Positions 23,110 to 34,800 of a stretch of 64,000 nt of DNA are shown here, piece by piece. Within the stretch, counting starts at the first letter, position 1; the number at the start of each line of letters is the position of its first letter. The notes under the pieces were generated by a model. That model had not been told where the DNA came from. It did no database searches and saw only the letters and a list, made by a program, of their open reading frames with translations. Source of the stretch: Serilophus lunatus (lineage: Eukaryota; Chordata; Aves; Passeriformes; Eurylaimidae). The position numbers and the translations under genes were made by a program. The DNA lies in NCBI GenBank assembly GCA_013399895.1, contig VXBA01001643.1, positions 203,208-267,207 of the forward strand, given 5' to 3'.

Positions 23110-23400
23110 CCTGGGTTGGGAAGGAACTTAAAGATCATCTCCTTCCACCCCCTTGCCATGGGCAGGGACACCTCCCACTGTCCCAGGTTGCTCCAACCTG
23201 GCCTTGGACACTTCCAGAGATGGGGCAGCCACAGCTTCTCTGGGCACCCTGTGCCAGGGCCTCCCCACCTTCACAGGGAGGGATTCCTTCCTAATATCCA
23301 ATTTAAAGCTACTCTCCAATTTAAAGCTACTCTCCAATTTAAAGCTACTCTCCTGCAGTTTGGAGCCATTCCCTCTTGTCACTACATGCTCTTGCCCTGA
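23110..23400 (-). repeat. CR1 LINE fragment, minus strand, with internal triplication
   Basis: The complement of the CR1 3' region is clear: CTTAAAGATCATCTCCTTCC, CCATGGGCAGGGACACCTCC, CCAACCTGGCCTTGGACA, GCCACAGCTTCTCTGGGCA, AGGGAGGGATTCCTTCCTAA. It then runs through a tripled 18-bp unit (23297-23350) into GGAGCCATTCCCTCTTGTCA. The last block is the expected neighbour in an unrearranged CR1, so the triplication happened inside the element. The copy is non-coding. Confidence 0.93.
23297..23350. repeat. Exact 18-bp tandem triplication
   Basis: TCCAATTTAAAGCTACTC is repeated three times without a mismatch. The unit corresponds to a single-copy block of the surrounding CR1 element. Identity of the three units points to a recent expansion. 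Confidence 0.98.
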
Positions 23401-24769
23401 CTCCTGAGCACAGAAACCAGCTCATTAGCACCAAGATTTTAACCAGGGGCTGCGACTCCAGGTAGTGCATGGACAGGTCCCACCAACAACCTCCAACCTT
23501 TATTTGGGTGTTTCCAAACTGAAGCACAGTCATGGTGTGGTGTTTGCTGTGGAAACTGGTTACAGATGGTCTGGAATTTTCTTTCAAGGTATTTCTGCTG
23601 TTTGTGCTGACAGCAGGAGGATGGAGGGGTTAGACTGAGGGGTTCAGCAGGACCCTGTCCCCACGTAGGTGCTGCCTCTCTGCCCTGATCCCATCCCAGA
23701 GAGTGGCTGTGCCCACACTGAGCCCCTGAGAAGGGCAAAAGGGCAAATCCAGCAATACCTTTGGCTTATCAGTGACAGAACAAATTGATACCAGACTTTC
23801 AAGAGGGTGGGGAAACGTCTCTCCATAAAAAGAATCTAAATTTACCATCGTGTTAACAATTCTGTAAGAGTTTTTGGCAACTCTTAATGGAAATTTCAGG
23901 AGCAGATGGAAATATTTGGAAACGTATAGAACACATGAGCCTGCAACATCCATTTTTATTTTCTCATTGGGAGTGCAGAGCGGTTTCAGGTTGCCTTTAA
24001 TTTTTTTTCTTTCTCTCTTCTGGATACTAAGAAAAGCAAGAGGGGAAGCAGGCAATGATGGATATAGGCAGGAGGGGTTTTTTTGCTCTTGCTCACTTGA
24101 GTCCCCTGTGTGGTCTGTGATAGATTCAAGAGGAAATGGCATCAGCACAAATAAACTGGTCCCAGGTTATTTGGGAGCTCAGCAGGAATGGGAGGGCACC
24201 TGCTAGCCTGGCTCTGTGAGGCCCAAGGAGCCAATTAACCTTTTCCAACTAAAATTGAGGTGGATAACCTGTGTCTACCTCCCAGGCAGCATCTGCAGTT
24301 TAATTAATGAGTGCAAAAAGGCCTCAGGGTTCCCTGATGGAAGATGATGTCAATGTATATAGAATGGGTTTTACTACCCCGTGGGCAATTCCCAAGGCCA
24401 CAGCTCCCCTGGGAGAGGCAAACCCCCGGAGAATATTGAAAAAGTGGATCAAATGTTTTCAATCCCTGTTGCCCACAGAGCAAGTAAAGCTTTTTGCTTT
24501 TTAACTGCAATAACCCATCCTAAAGCATGAAATTTGGTGCCAATAACAGTAATAGACACTCCTACATACAAAAGCTGGGGAAATAAAACTCGGAGCTGCC
24601 AAGTTTCTGGACCTCTGCTGATCAGGAATGGTCAGGAATGAAGGAATATGCTGTATTTTTCCATCTCTCTGATGTCTTAGCAGTGCAAGGGCCAATGCAC
24701 TGGCTTCACTGCTGCTCTGCTCTGGTGGATCAGCCACTGCAGCTTTTTATGTGGGGAACTCATTTGGAA

Positions 24770-24980
24770 ACCGAGGCGTTTTCCGAGGTGTTTACATTGT
24801 CCCGCTTCCACCGGATCTCGGCAGCTCTTGGAATATCCATCCCTAAAGCCTTTAATTAGGAGAGACTTCTGGGGCTGGTGGTCGAGGCATTTATTGTGCT
24901 TGGAAGAGCACGGAGCAAAGGCTGCCGTGCCAGCAGCAGTTCCGACAGCGGTCCCGGCCGAGGCTCCACCAGCTCCATGA
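24770..24980. promoter_or_regulatory. Candidate regulatory element with retained CpGs
   Basis: About 13 CpGs fall in ~200 bases. They flank motif-like blocks GGTGTTTACATTGTCCC (forkhead-like) and CCTTTAATTAGGAG (homeodomain-like), and the segment ends in TCCGACAGCGGTCCCGGCC. It carries no repeat and no coding family resemblance. It could be a distal enhancer or a weak promoter. Confidence 0.3.
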
Positions 24981-25719
24981 CACTGCAGACTTTGGAAAAC
25001 AAGGGTATCCTTCCCTTGCAGCCTGAGGGAACAAAGCTGGCTGATGACAGAGGGGCTTCTCTCACACCCACTTGGGCAGCTAATGGAGAAAACGAGTCTC
25101 AGCCCCGTCACTGTCTCTGTTGACAGCAGCATTTACAGTTCCCCCATTTTCCCGGACTGAGTGAGGGATGGTTTAGAAATTGGTCCCTTTCCTGGGCTCT
25201 GCTGTCACTTCCTGAGAGCAAACACTTGGTCCCACAGGGAGCAGCTTTGTGGCTTGGTGCAGGTCCTCCAGCAGCCCGTGGTGGTGGGACAGCCGTCCCT
25301 GCTGCCCCTCGCTCCCCTCTGGTGCAGGTAAACTCCAGGGGCAGCACTCAGCCCATCCCCTCTCTGCTTTCACTGCACGAGCTCTTTTTCCATGGTGGGA
25401 TTAATGCAAGGGGTTCAATTTTCTTGTGTGTTGGCTGCAATACAGGGCCACATCTGCCCAGACCTGCAGAAGTCGTTCAGGTCCTAAATCCTCTTCGTTG
25501 TATCACTTCCTAGTGATTTCTGTGACAAAGAAACTCTGGCTTGAAGAGCTTTGCAGGCTTGTGTCCACTGCTGCAGGAAGGTGTAATCCTGCCCAGCACC
25601 CTCAGGGTGTAACTTCTCCCTGGAAATGCTCCCCTTGTTACCTTGTGAAACACCAAGGAAGCATTTGGAGTGATAAAGTGTGGGCTCTTCCTTCCTAATT
25701 GCAGTGTGATCCCATGTGT

Positions 25720-26260
25720 GACATGGAAGCTGTTAGGATAATTCCTTTTTTATTGACTAGCAGTGAGTAATTGTATTATAATGGCTGATAAATATTCAGA
25801 ACACACTTGCAACTGCTCCGAGGCAGGTTTAAACCACATGCTCACACAACTTTACCAGACTCCATGTGCCCAAATCATATGAAAAAATGAACAAACAAAT
25901 TCCAAACTGTTTCATTCAAAGCAATCATGGAATATAAAACCCCATCAACTGCATTTAATAGGATTCTCTGAGTTGAGAATAATATGTCCATGAAACCATT
26001 TGATTACAAATGTATTATAAAACCCTACTGCTTTGTTTGCAAACCACTTTTTATCTCTGAAATGCTTGATATGAAGCCACCTGAAGATAAATCTGAAGCC
26101 AACCCAGATTTATTTTATTCACAAGCTCGGGGCACCGAGGTAGAACATTAATAATAAAAAGCAGTTGGGTTTTTAAAAATTAATCCTTTTTAGTCAGCTA
26201 AGGCAGAGGTGTTATTTATAATGCAGACAAATGCTTTGCTTACACCTGTGATTCGTGTGC
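25720..26260. promoter_or_regulatory. Candidate conserved non-coding element (AT-rich)
   Basis: About 540 bases of AT-rich, repeat-free sequence with blocks such as GAGTAATTGTATTATAATGG, GCATTTAATAGGATTC, TTTGTTTGCAAACCAC and AATTAATCCTTTTTAGTCAG. It contains no open frame long enough to consider. The texture resembles deeply conserved elements of gene deserts. Conservation is not tested. Confidence 0.28.
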
Positions 26261-29219
26261 TGACAATGACTCTTCCCTCTCTGCTGTCCTTCCTCTGAGC
26301 TGCTTCACCTTTTTCTCTTGACCTTCCTGGGGAATGTGTTACCAGCCAAGACTCTTCCCATGCAACACAATGAACATGAAGTGAGGGCTGTGTGTGGTTA
26401 CAGCATGGCTGGGTGAGCTGCCCTGCCCTTGGCCATCAGCAGGGAGAAGATGCTGGGGTAGAAAAACACACCTCTGAGTTATGGGGAGACCTTTGAGCTG
26501 AGCTGGAGGGGCCACAGGGAATAGAGGCTTGACTCCTCTCAGACACTAAAGGGAGTTTTCATACCCTGTGGCCCAAGTGAGCTGGACCAGTTCCTGATCT
26601 CTGATACCTCTGTCCACTCTTTTATTAAATCCATTCCTAGAGCTGCTGCCTGTTGCATCAAGTCCCTCCAAGGGAGTTGTAGTTTTTCAGCCTTTTCCCA
26701 CCTCCACTTTAGTCTTCTGTCAGCACAAGTACTCAGACCTACGTCGCCTCTTCTGTGCCCTGCTGAAGGTAATTCAGCACAAAAGCCAAAATGGCCATTT
26801 TTAAAGGCTCTCCGTGTGTTGGAATTCTTTTCTTTGCTAAGAGGTGCTGCTGCTTCTCACAATGTGAGGAGCTGCTCCCCAGCCTGGCCCGGGGCAGGGG
26901 GGACAAGTTGTGTTGGAAAAAAAAGCAAATGAAAAAAACCCCAAATACAAATTTTCCTCTTCCATGGCAAATTGGAAAGCTCTGAGCCGCTGGGGGGATG
27001 GATGCAGCCTGTTAAACACCCTCCAGATAATATGGTAAGATGAGCCTCCCCAGGCTGGGGAAAATGATGCTGGGTGCTGAGTGTTTGACAAAAAACTGGC
27101 TCAAGTTACACCAAATTGTTTCCTCATCATCAGTCAAAATTACCCTTTCCTTCCTCCTCCTCCTCTCCCTCCTGAAATACAAGAAGATGAAAAGAAGGGA
27201 GGGGGACAGGAGGAGGAAATCGGGACAGCTTGGAAAGTGCAGTTGTTTCTCCTCAGAGGAGCTCTGATGACTCTGCTCCCTGCCCTGTTCATCCTGCATG
27301 AGGTTATTTGGGAAGTGCTGGGAGCTAAAAACTCACCGAGGACTTCACATCTGGCCTTTGCAGCATTAAACTCTGGGAACACTGTGGGAAAGAACAGACT
27401 CACTGCCACCCTGATGGATGATGTGTCTGATGTAAAATGGGGCAAACTGGGACCAGTTGGTGCCATGTGGGTCCAGCTGGGGATAACACAGGACAGAGGA
27501 GGGACCCAGCCACGGGGGATGATGCTCCTGTGGGAGCTCCAGGAATGCTGCTGACAGACAGACAGACCCTTCCAGACCTTTCTGCAGCACTGCAGGAGAT
27601 CCCAGAGCAGTTCAAATAAAACCACTCGTGGCTTTTGATGTGGCATAATTCCATCACATTAGAGCAGCCCATGGGCATTCTGACCAAAATCCATCTTTTA
27701 GTTTCTCCTGAGTCCCATTTTTTTAAAGAAAGCACCAAAGAGCATCAGGAGCAGAGGTGCCTCAAATGGACAATTCTCCTGGAATCTTGTTGCTGCCCAG
27801 AAAACAGCATAAAAGTGAGAAGCCGTGTTATCCATCCCTACAGCAGGAAGGTCATGGCTCCCACTGGATTGTAAGCAGAAATTCCTGCTCTGGCTGGAAG
27901 CAAAACTCCTTTCCCAAGCAGCTGGGCAGAAATGGGCTTTTGGAGGGTTTTTCCAAGATGCTCCCTGACAAACACCAACTGGGGTAAAATGCAAACCTCA
28001 CCTCCTCTCCCTCGTGTGACAGACTCTGGACAGGCATGACCATGGCTATTGCTAATTCATGTAAAGGTCTACATGAATAACCATGGAAAATATTTGGCCT
28101 CGCTCAGCCCCATATATAACACAATTAAATATATCTCACAATTATGCTTTGTCTACAATTATGGTCCCTTAAATACCTTGCATAACACTCACAGCTGGTC
28201 TATCTAAATTTAGGGATTCCCTGTGAATAGCACAGTGGGATCACACACTATTGTCAGAGGGGACGCAGCCAGGTCAACCTGTGGCCACAACTGATGCCAT
28301 TTGCTTTTCTAAATCCCTTTGGGAGCTTCCACAGCTGTTTGCAGGCAGCACCACGGTGCAGGTGTTGCACATCCATTGGCACAGCACAGGGATGGGACTG
28401 TGGCTCACACCCATCCTGGGATGGGCAGCACCTGCCCACCCATCCCACCACCCTGGGCACAGCTCTGCCCCTGCCCAGCAGCCTCGGGGAAGGAAAGAGC
28501 TCTTTCAACTTCTTATTTCCCAAGGGGGCTTTATTTTTCTTTCCACCACCTCTTGACCCTGGCTGTGGAAATAACGTCCACAGAGCTGAGAAAGTTCTCA
28601 GCATCTTCTTTCCTTCCTGCACACATCAAAAGGGGATTGTGGGCTCCATCACATCTGACATCACGGCCGGTTTTGATCCTGTGAAGCATAGGAGATATAA
28701 ATCTTCTTCCTCTTTCTTTCTCTGTTTGGGTGTCGATTCTTTCCTGTGTTCTGAAGTTTCTCAGGAGAAAATGTAAACAGGTTGATAAGCTGTTTTCTGT
28801 TTATGGATTTTTACCTTGGTGATTCTCATCATTGCTGCAAGTTGGAAAATGTGCTGATAGGGTTGGGAAAGGACCAGAGCAGGCTGCAGGAGGCACAGCA
28901 GGAATTTTATCTTGCCAGCAAACAGACCTGGTTCAGTAAACCCACGGCTGTCCTGCTGCAGTGGAAGATGCCTCCAGCAGTTTGCTAATGCTGGGAATGG
29001 TGGTGCAAAGTTTTCAGCATAGTCAGGCACGGAAGGAAGCAGAACCAGGCTCCCCAGATAATCTCCTTTATAGACATCCATGGGATTAATTCATTAAAAC
29101 TGGAAGTGCAGGCCAAAAAGATCTATATTCCTCATTTTACTACAAGCCATGAGCCTGGGCACCCCATTTCCATGGAACCTCAGAGCTACTTGGGGCTGGT
29201 CATTATCATCCTCATCATT

Positions 29220-29352
29220 GAATCATAGAATCATTAGGGTTGGAAAAGATATTTAAGATCACCAACCAGCAGTGCCAAGGCCACCACTAACCCTTGACCC
29301 CAAGTGCCACATCCACACACTGTGACTCCACCACTGCCCTGGGCAGTGTGCA
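29220..29352 (-). repeat. CR1 LINE fragment, 3' end, minus strand
   Basis: The plus strand shows GAATCATAGAATCATTAGGG then TTGGAAAAGATATTTAAGAT, CAGTGCCAAGGCCACCACTA, GACCCCAAGTGCCACATCCA and CTGCCCTGGGCAG. This is the complement of the same CR1 type as at 12.9 kb, with a small deletion after AAGATCACC. Dead fragment. Confidence 0.9.
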
Positions 29353-29679
29353 CCCTCAGCTCAGTGTCCAGCCCAGGTATCCAGGCAGGGACACACAAAC
29401 TGCACGCAGCAATTCCCTTGGGACCACCTGGGAACTCGTGTCCCTGTCACAGCCCAGCCTCACACACATGTGCCAGGACACCCTGAGCAGAGCAGGAGCA
29501 CCAGGCATCACCCACACAGCCCTTCCCTGAGCTAATTTTAATGAAGCACAATCACTTGACTGCAGAAATTTCAGTGATTTACTGCCAGGAGCATGGAAAA
29601 GGAAAAAAAAAAACCACCCCAAAAACAGTGGGAATGGGAGTGGGGGGAGGGAAGGTCATTCCAGTTTCTTCCTGCTTCC

Positions 29680-29860
29680 ACCCCTCGCAGCTTTCGGATG
29701 CAGGATATCGCTGAATGGCAGCCTCCACACTGCATTTATTTTTAAGCCACTGATAGCTTTCAGAGTGACCTCGCTGTGCATGAGCAACATCAGCCAAGAA
29801 GCTGTTTTTTTCCGGCCCTTCGACGTCAGATTGCTTCCTTTGACACCTCTGAGAGCCAAA
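29680..29860. promoter_or_regulatory. Candidate conserved non-coding element
   Basis: Repeat-free, with retained CpGs (CCCTCGCAG, TTTCGGATG, GATATCGCTG, CTTCGACGTCAG). It carries an ACGTCA half CRE at 29823-29828 and a TTATTTTTAAGCC block. The signal is weak; the call rests on texture alone. Confidence 0.22.
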
Positions 29861-30647
29861 AAATGGGAAGCATTCTCTTCCCAAGGTGACTGTATTTTTT
29901 TCCCCTGTGATACTACTGCTGAGTCTCTCTCTCAGGCTCGGGGCTGGCCAGGCATGAATGGCACTGCCCTGGGGACACTGCCCGGGGTGAAAGCTGCAGG
30001 TCACTGCTTTAGGGCAAAAGTGCCCAAATTATCCACTCCCCGGGAAAAAAAATGACCTTGGCTGGAGCCAGAGTTGGGGCAACTTCACCTCCATTTAAAA
30101 GACTCTGGAATGCACTTGGAATTTTTTTTTCCTATTTTTTTTCCTTTCAGGGCAGCTGGGGCTTTCCAGGATATCCCAGTTCACATGTCCATAACCTGTT
30201 TACTGCAATGTTGGACTTGGTTTCTCAAGTTCATTCACAACTGAATGCAAAAACCTGCTCCCTTCCCTGGCACGAGAGGCTCTGAGACACCAGGAAAATG
30301 CTTCACCCCCACTTTTTGAAAGCACAGATAATTTTAATCCCCTTCACACGAAAATAATACTAAAGATTCACAAGGTCAGTCTGGGACTCTGTGATGGAGC
30401 TGGGGGGTGATTAAACAAGTTTCTTGCTTGGTGCCTCAGTTTACCCGTTTGTGAGCTATGACTTTGCACCGGGTTCCTGACTGCACCTCACAGCACCAGT
30501 GTGGGGGGGATGTCTCTGTCCACTCCTCAACTGCAAACTGCAAGAGAGGTTTTTATTAAAAAAAGGAGGAATGGGTTCAGCTCCAGGTGCAGGTCCCAGC
30601 TGCATCTTATTTTCTCAGAACTGGGGACTAATATCTGCACGACCTGC

Positions 30648-30740
30648 TCTAGTGGAAGGTGTCATTGCCCATGGCATGGAAGTGGAACAAGATGATCCTT
30701 AAGGTCCCTTCCAACCCTTCTATGATTTCTGTGATGATTC
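30648..30740 (+). repeat. Short CR1 3' tail, plus strand
   Basis: TCTAGTGGAAGGTGTCATTG, CCATGGCATGGAAGTGGAAC, CCTTAAGGTCCCTTCCAACC and TTCTATGATTTCTGTGATGA form the last ~90 bases of CR1. It is strongly 5'-truncated. Confidence 0.9.
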
Positions 30741-32138
30741 CACGATACAATTGAAAATCCCTTGGCTGGAGAAGACTCATGTGGGTAAGTGAACCTGCAC
30801 AGTGCTGCTCTGCACAGATCTCCAGGCTTGTTATGACTCTGGAAAAAGGGGGAAACACCAGGCTGGGATGTGGTGGGTTCCCATCCCCGGCTCTGCTTTG
30901 TCTCTGCTCCGTCTTCAGCGTTTCAAAGCAACCAGGCACAAAAATCTGCCTGAGAGGGATCCTTCAAAGGCACTTTTTTCTGCGTCACTCATCAAGGAGA
31001 GGGCACCAGGGCTCAGATAGGGACTTCTGAGCACAAAAATGTCAGGAGGAAGTGATGGACTCGGAGGAAATTCTTGCGACGGTCTAGGAGGAAACGGGAG
31101 ATGTGAAAATACACGATGTATTTTCCTCCCACAAGCTGTGCACTCTGTTTTTATTATCATAAACCTGGGCCCAGAGGATGTCAGCTTGTTTATTTATTTG
31201 TTTAAATGAGGTTTCTCTCCTTGTTCAAACATTCCCATGTTGGCAGCTGCTGCGCTCCCGGCCCATGTCCCGGTTCCCACCTCCCCTCCCGTAAGGAGGG
31301 ACGTGTCAGCCTGGGCAGAGTCCTCAGCTCTCAGCAACTGGGAGATGCTGGAGGCAGGGAGGGAGGTGGGTGTCCCCCTCAGGGTGTCACAAGCTGCAGC
31401 AAGAGCTCCTTGAGCTGGTGACACCACCATGGCATCACAGCCTCTCTGCCTTGGAGTGTAATTCGAAATATCCAATTTTTCTGCTTGTCCTCCTGAGTTG
31501 GTGTCCCCACGGACACATCTGCAGCTCCAGAAAGTATGTGCTGGAGATGGATGGCACCACTGTCCCTTTCTCCGTTGTTTTCAAGCACTGTCTGGAATAA
31601 TTTATATGGAAAAGCACCGGGAGCCTCTGTGCACTCCTGGCTCCCGAGGGTTTTCCAAGGGCTGGCCAGGCTGTGGTGACCCACAGAAGGACTTGTGGAG
31701 GTGGTGACCCCCAACACCCCAACGCTCAGGGCTGGTTCCCAGAGAGGCTGGAAGATGTCAGGAGCCCACAGAGACCCCCAAAAAACCTGGACAAGAGAGC
31801 AGCACACTCCGGTCTCGCTCTCACCACCACAGAGATGAGTTTATTTCTCTCCTCTCAACACTGGCCAGCCCAAGACCTTTGGCTGGAGGTCTTCTCCCCC
31901 AGCTAAGGTGGCCTGGCCTCTCGTGGCAGGGGGTACCCCTGGCTGATCCTGGCCTTTCCCAGGGGGTCACTCTGGCAGGAAGCTGCTCTCGCCCCGGCGT
32001 GGAGCAGCGGGAGATGCACCTGGGAGGAGAAGCACTTTGCTGGAGGAAGAAAACAGGATCTAACATATAAACAACATCCTCAATGGCTCAGCAAGTGAGT
32101 AGCTCTTTCCAGAGCCTGTTTTTGAGCCATTGTTGCAG

Positions 32139-32144
32139 NNNNNN
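32139..32144. other. Six-base assembly gap (N)
   Basis: Six N symbols interrupt unique sequence. The true gap length is unknown. Any feature crossing it is unreliable. Confidence 0.99.
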
Positions 32145-33890
32145 TATGAAGTGCAGTTAATGCAAGGCAGAGCCACCAGAGCCCTGGGGATGGTGCTGTC
32201 CTGCTCCTTTTTCCAATGATATATCCCTGGACAGACCCAGTGAGTACAAGTGCTGCAGAGGTGGAGCATATGAATAATTCCTGCCTCCATTCCAGGGTCT
32301 GTTTAGGGCTCAAATGCACGGGTGAGATGGGATTTCCACCTCCCAGGCCCTGCATGATTATCCTAATCTTATTAGGGGCTGCAAGATACCAGTGAGCAAA
32401 TGGGACAGAACATCTCTTGGGTTGCTTCCAGGGAGGTTCCTCCACAGGACTCCTCAGCATGAAGATGTTTTTTCTGGATAATGAACCTTTAATTTGCATC
32501 CAGATGGTTGAACCTCCTTGTGCACCTGGGATGCACTATCCTATATTCTGTCCTCTCTGGTCATGGCACTAAGCAGAACACGCAGCACAGCCCCTAAATT
32601 TTGACTGTTTTTTGACTGGAAACAATTTTAATTCAAAAAACACAAGCAAACAACTTTCTTGTTTTTCAACCTACCTGTCCATCTCCCTGCTGAAACATTC
32701 CTTGCTTCCTACCTAGAAATATCAACCAGTGCTGTTTTATTCCACTTTTTTTCTTTTCTCCTTTTCCTCTGTTTGCCTTCCTTTCTCCAAACTTCACTGT
32801 GGAAGCCCTGCTACCTCCAAGGAGACCTCATCCCACCTGGCCCCTCTTCCAATATCCCCCCGAGGAGCAAAAGGGCATCACCTTCACCTTCCCACCATCC
32901 CATGGAATGAATTCCAGCCCTGCCAGCCCTTGGGGTGCCCCGGGCACATGGAAGATCCCAAAGGGTTAAGCTGCTCCCTAGCACAGGAAACCTGCAGGCA
33001 CAGCCAGATTCCCAGGGAGGAAACACTGCGTTTATTGTGGGAGAAAAGGTAAGCGAAGTGTTAACGCGACTCCCCGAGCAGAGCAGAGGCCAGAGGAGTA
33101 TCCTGCTGCAAACTTCCTGAGCAACCTCCGAGGAGAAAACAACAACCCTGGGCAAGGGACGTGGGGGGTTTGTTTTTAACTCTGATTACCTCGGACCTAC
33201 TTTCTGGCCACTCACCACCTTGCCAGGACCTGCCCAAGCACCAGCTCCTGCTGCTGCTCCAGGACTGGCTCCTGGGGGTTTTAATGTTCCTCCGGTGTTT
33301 TTATCCCCTGGACTGGAGTGGGATGGGGGAGAAGAGGAGGGATGCAAAGTGCAGCTCTGGAATGTCAATCTCTTTGAGATGCTCAGGTGGGAGCAGGAGG
33401 AGCAGCCCCACAGCGAAGCTCAGCAGAAGGAAAATCCACCAGAACGTTCTGCTTTAGCTTGTTTTGCTTGTGACTCTCAGGACACAGAGCAGGAGGCTGA
33501 GGGATAACTGTGGGAACAGAGTGACACTTGGGCAAGTCATCAGTGGGACTAAAACTGCCTCATTGCCTTCCCCAGCCTGCAAAAAGGAGAAAAAAATGTC
33601 TCTGTTGCTTTTTCCAACCTCTAATTCTTATTTAAAGTTAGATTTTTACAGTAGCTGGTGTTCCTGCAAAGAAAAACCTTAACCTTCAAGGGTAGAAAAT
33701 GTCCAAGATGCCATGCCAAAAATGATGTTTAGATAGAAATGACTCAGAAGTTTAAAAACTGAAATGATGCAACTAGTTTTATTTACATACATGGACAAGA
33801 ACAGTGGCAGGTCATGACCAGTGTGTGAAATCATTCCATTCACTCCAGCATCACTGTGGGGTTTCTTACAAAATATTTGGTAGAAAAAGG

Positions 33891-34326
33891 AGACTCCTAG
33901 AGTGTGAAAACCTCCTCATTTTGAGAACATGGACCAAACAGTGGAACAGGACACTTTGGGCATCTGCTCATTGCTGCAGGACAAATATCCCAGGGGGGTT
34001 TTTATGGATGCCACGTCTGCAGCCCCATGGACGCAGCAGGTGGGAAACTGCCAGGATGTCCATCTGTCTGTGTCCTCCTGTCCTCACAGCCATGTCCCAC
34101 TGCCCCCTTGCATTTGCTTTCCCTTCTTTCCCTGTGAGGGGGGGCAGGCCCTGGCACAGGGTGCCCAGAGAAGCTGTGGCTGCCCCATCCCTGGAAGTAT
34201 CCAGGACCAAGTTGGAGCAACCTGGGACAGTGGGAGGTGTCCCTGCCCATGGCAAGGGGTGAAATGAAATGGGCTTTAAGGTCCCTTCCATTCCAAACCA
34301 TTCTGGGATTCTATCATTCTATAGAT
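33891..34326 (+). repeat. Composite repeat: unknown body with CR1 tail, copy 1
   Basis: The 3' part (from about 34129) is a CR1 3' end: CCCTGTGAGG, the GCCCAGAGAAGCTGTGGCTG block, GTGTCCCTGCCCATGGCA and GGTCCCTTCCATTCC, ending in TTCTATCATTCTATAG. The 5' part (33891-34128) is not CR1 as seen elsewhere in this window. Yet it matches 51211-51460 almost throughout, with shared blocks ACTCCTAGAGT/TCTCCTAGAGT, CATGGACCAAACA, GGGCATCTG.TCATTG, CAGGGGGG.TTTT, CCCATGGAC.CAGCA.GTGGGAAACT and CCCTTGCATTTGC. Two dispersed copies with the same junction mean the body and tail moved together as one retroposed unit. No tRNA-type promoter is evident in the body. Confidence 0.8.
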
Positions 34327-34609
34327 CTATGGATCATCCCACTCCCACACCTAAGATGGAAAGTCCAGGGGTCCCAGGGCCTGGCTACCCTTGAGGAGGA
34401 TTAGTAAGACCTTCATGCTTCCTAAACCTACTGACACACCAGTGATGGCCAAATTCAATAGGCTGGACTAAATTTTAATTCCTTCTTTTTCCTTTCCTTG
34501 GGATTCAGCCAAAAGACCTGTTTCACAGCCACCCCCCTCGGGCTTCCTGTGCTCAGCATTTTGCTTGGAAGGGTTTGACAAGGGGAGAATGTCCAGCCAG
34601 GGCTGTGCT

Positions 34610-34800
34610 CTGGGGCCGTGAGCCCTCGGGGCGATGCCGGGGAGCGCCATCGGTGCCGTGATTAGTTTTGCTAAATTGAAATCTTATGATCTCTGGGGCG
34701 GTGACAGAAAATGCCAATTAGGATGCGGTCGACATTGTTTCATATAAATGTTTTTCATTATATTTTGCTGTCAGCAAATGCTGGTGTGAAACCAGTTTTC
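34610..34800. promoter_or_regulatory. Candidate conserved enhancer-like element
   Basis: A CpG-retaining half (CTCGGGGCGATGCCGGGGAG, CATCGGTGCCGTG) runs directly into an AT-rich half. The AT-rich half has motif-like blocks: GTGATTAGTTTTGCTAAATTG, GCCAATTAGG, CGACATTGTTTCATATAAATG (SOX-like core ACATTGTTT) and the perfect palindrome TGCTGTCAGCA (34766-34776, MAF-like half sites). There is no repeat and no coding frame. Among the candidates here this one has the densest motif content. Confidence 0.35.

Larger units (their letters stand above)
23401..29219. other. Intergenic sequence
   Basis: No gene is recognised. It contains a CpG-retaining segment at 24.77-24.98 kb and an AT-rich candidate element at 25.72-26.26 kb, described separately. 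GC-richer unique sequence lies at 26.3-28.6 kb. Another AT-rich stretch spans 28.05-28.25 kb. Confidence 0.65.
29353..33890. other. Intergenic sequence
   Basis: No gene is recognised. It includes a candidate element (29.68-29.86 kb), a short CR1 tail (30.65-30.74 kb) and a 6-base N gap (32139-32144). GC-rich sequence at 30.5-33.5 kb has many overlapping chance open frames. Confidence 0.65.

Noticed and set aside
22677..23171. A 164-codon minus-strand open frame
   Set aside because: It has no recognisable family, and its first part lies within the CR1 fragment's complement. Low-complexity mix of residues.
23297..23350. Regular 18-bp repeats considered as a CRISPR-like array
   Set aside because: The units are directly adjacent without spacers and lie inside a CR1 element in a vertebrate genome.
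27140..27646. A 168-codon minus-strand open frame
   Set aside because: It contains runs of Ser/Gly from purine-rich simple sequence and has no domain. Overlapping frames on the plus strand are equally open.
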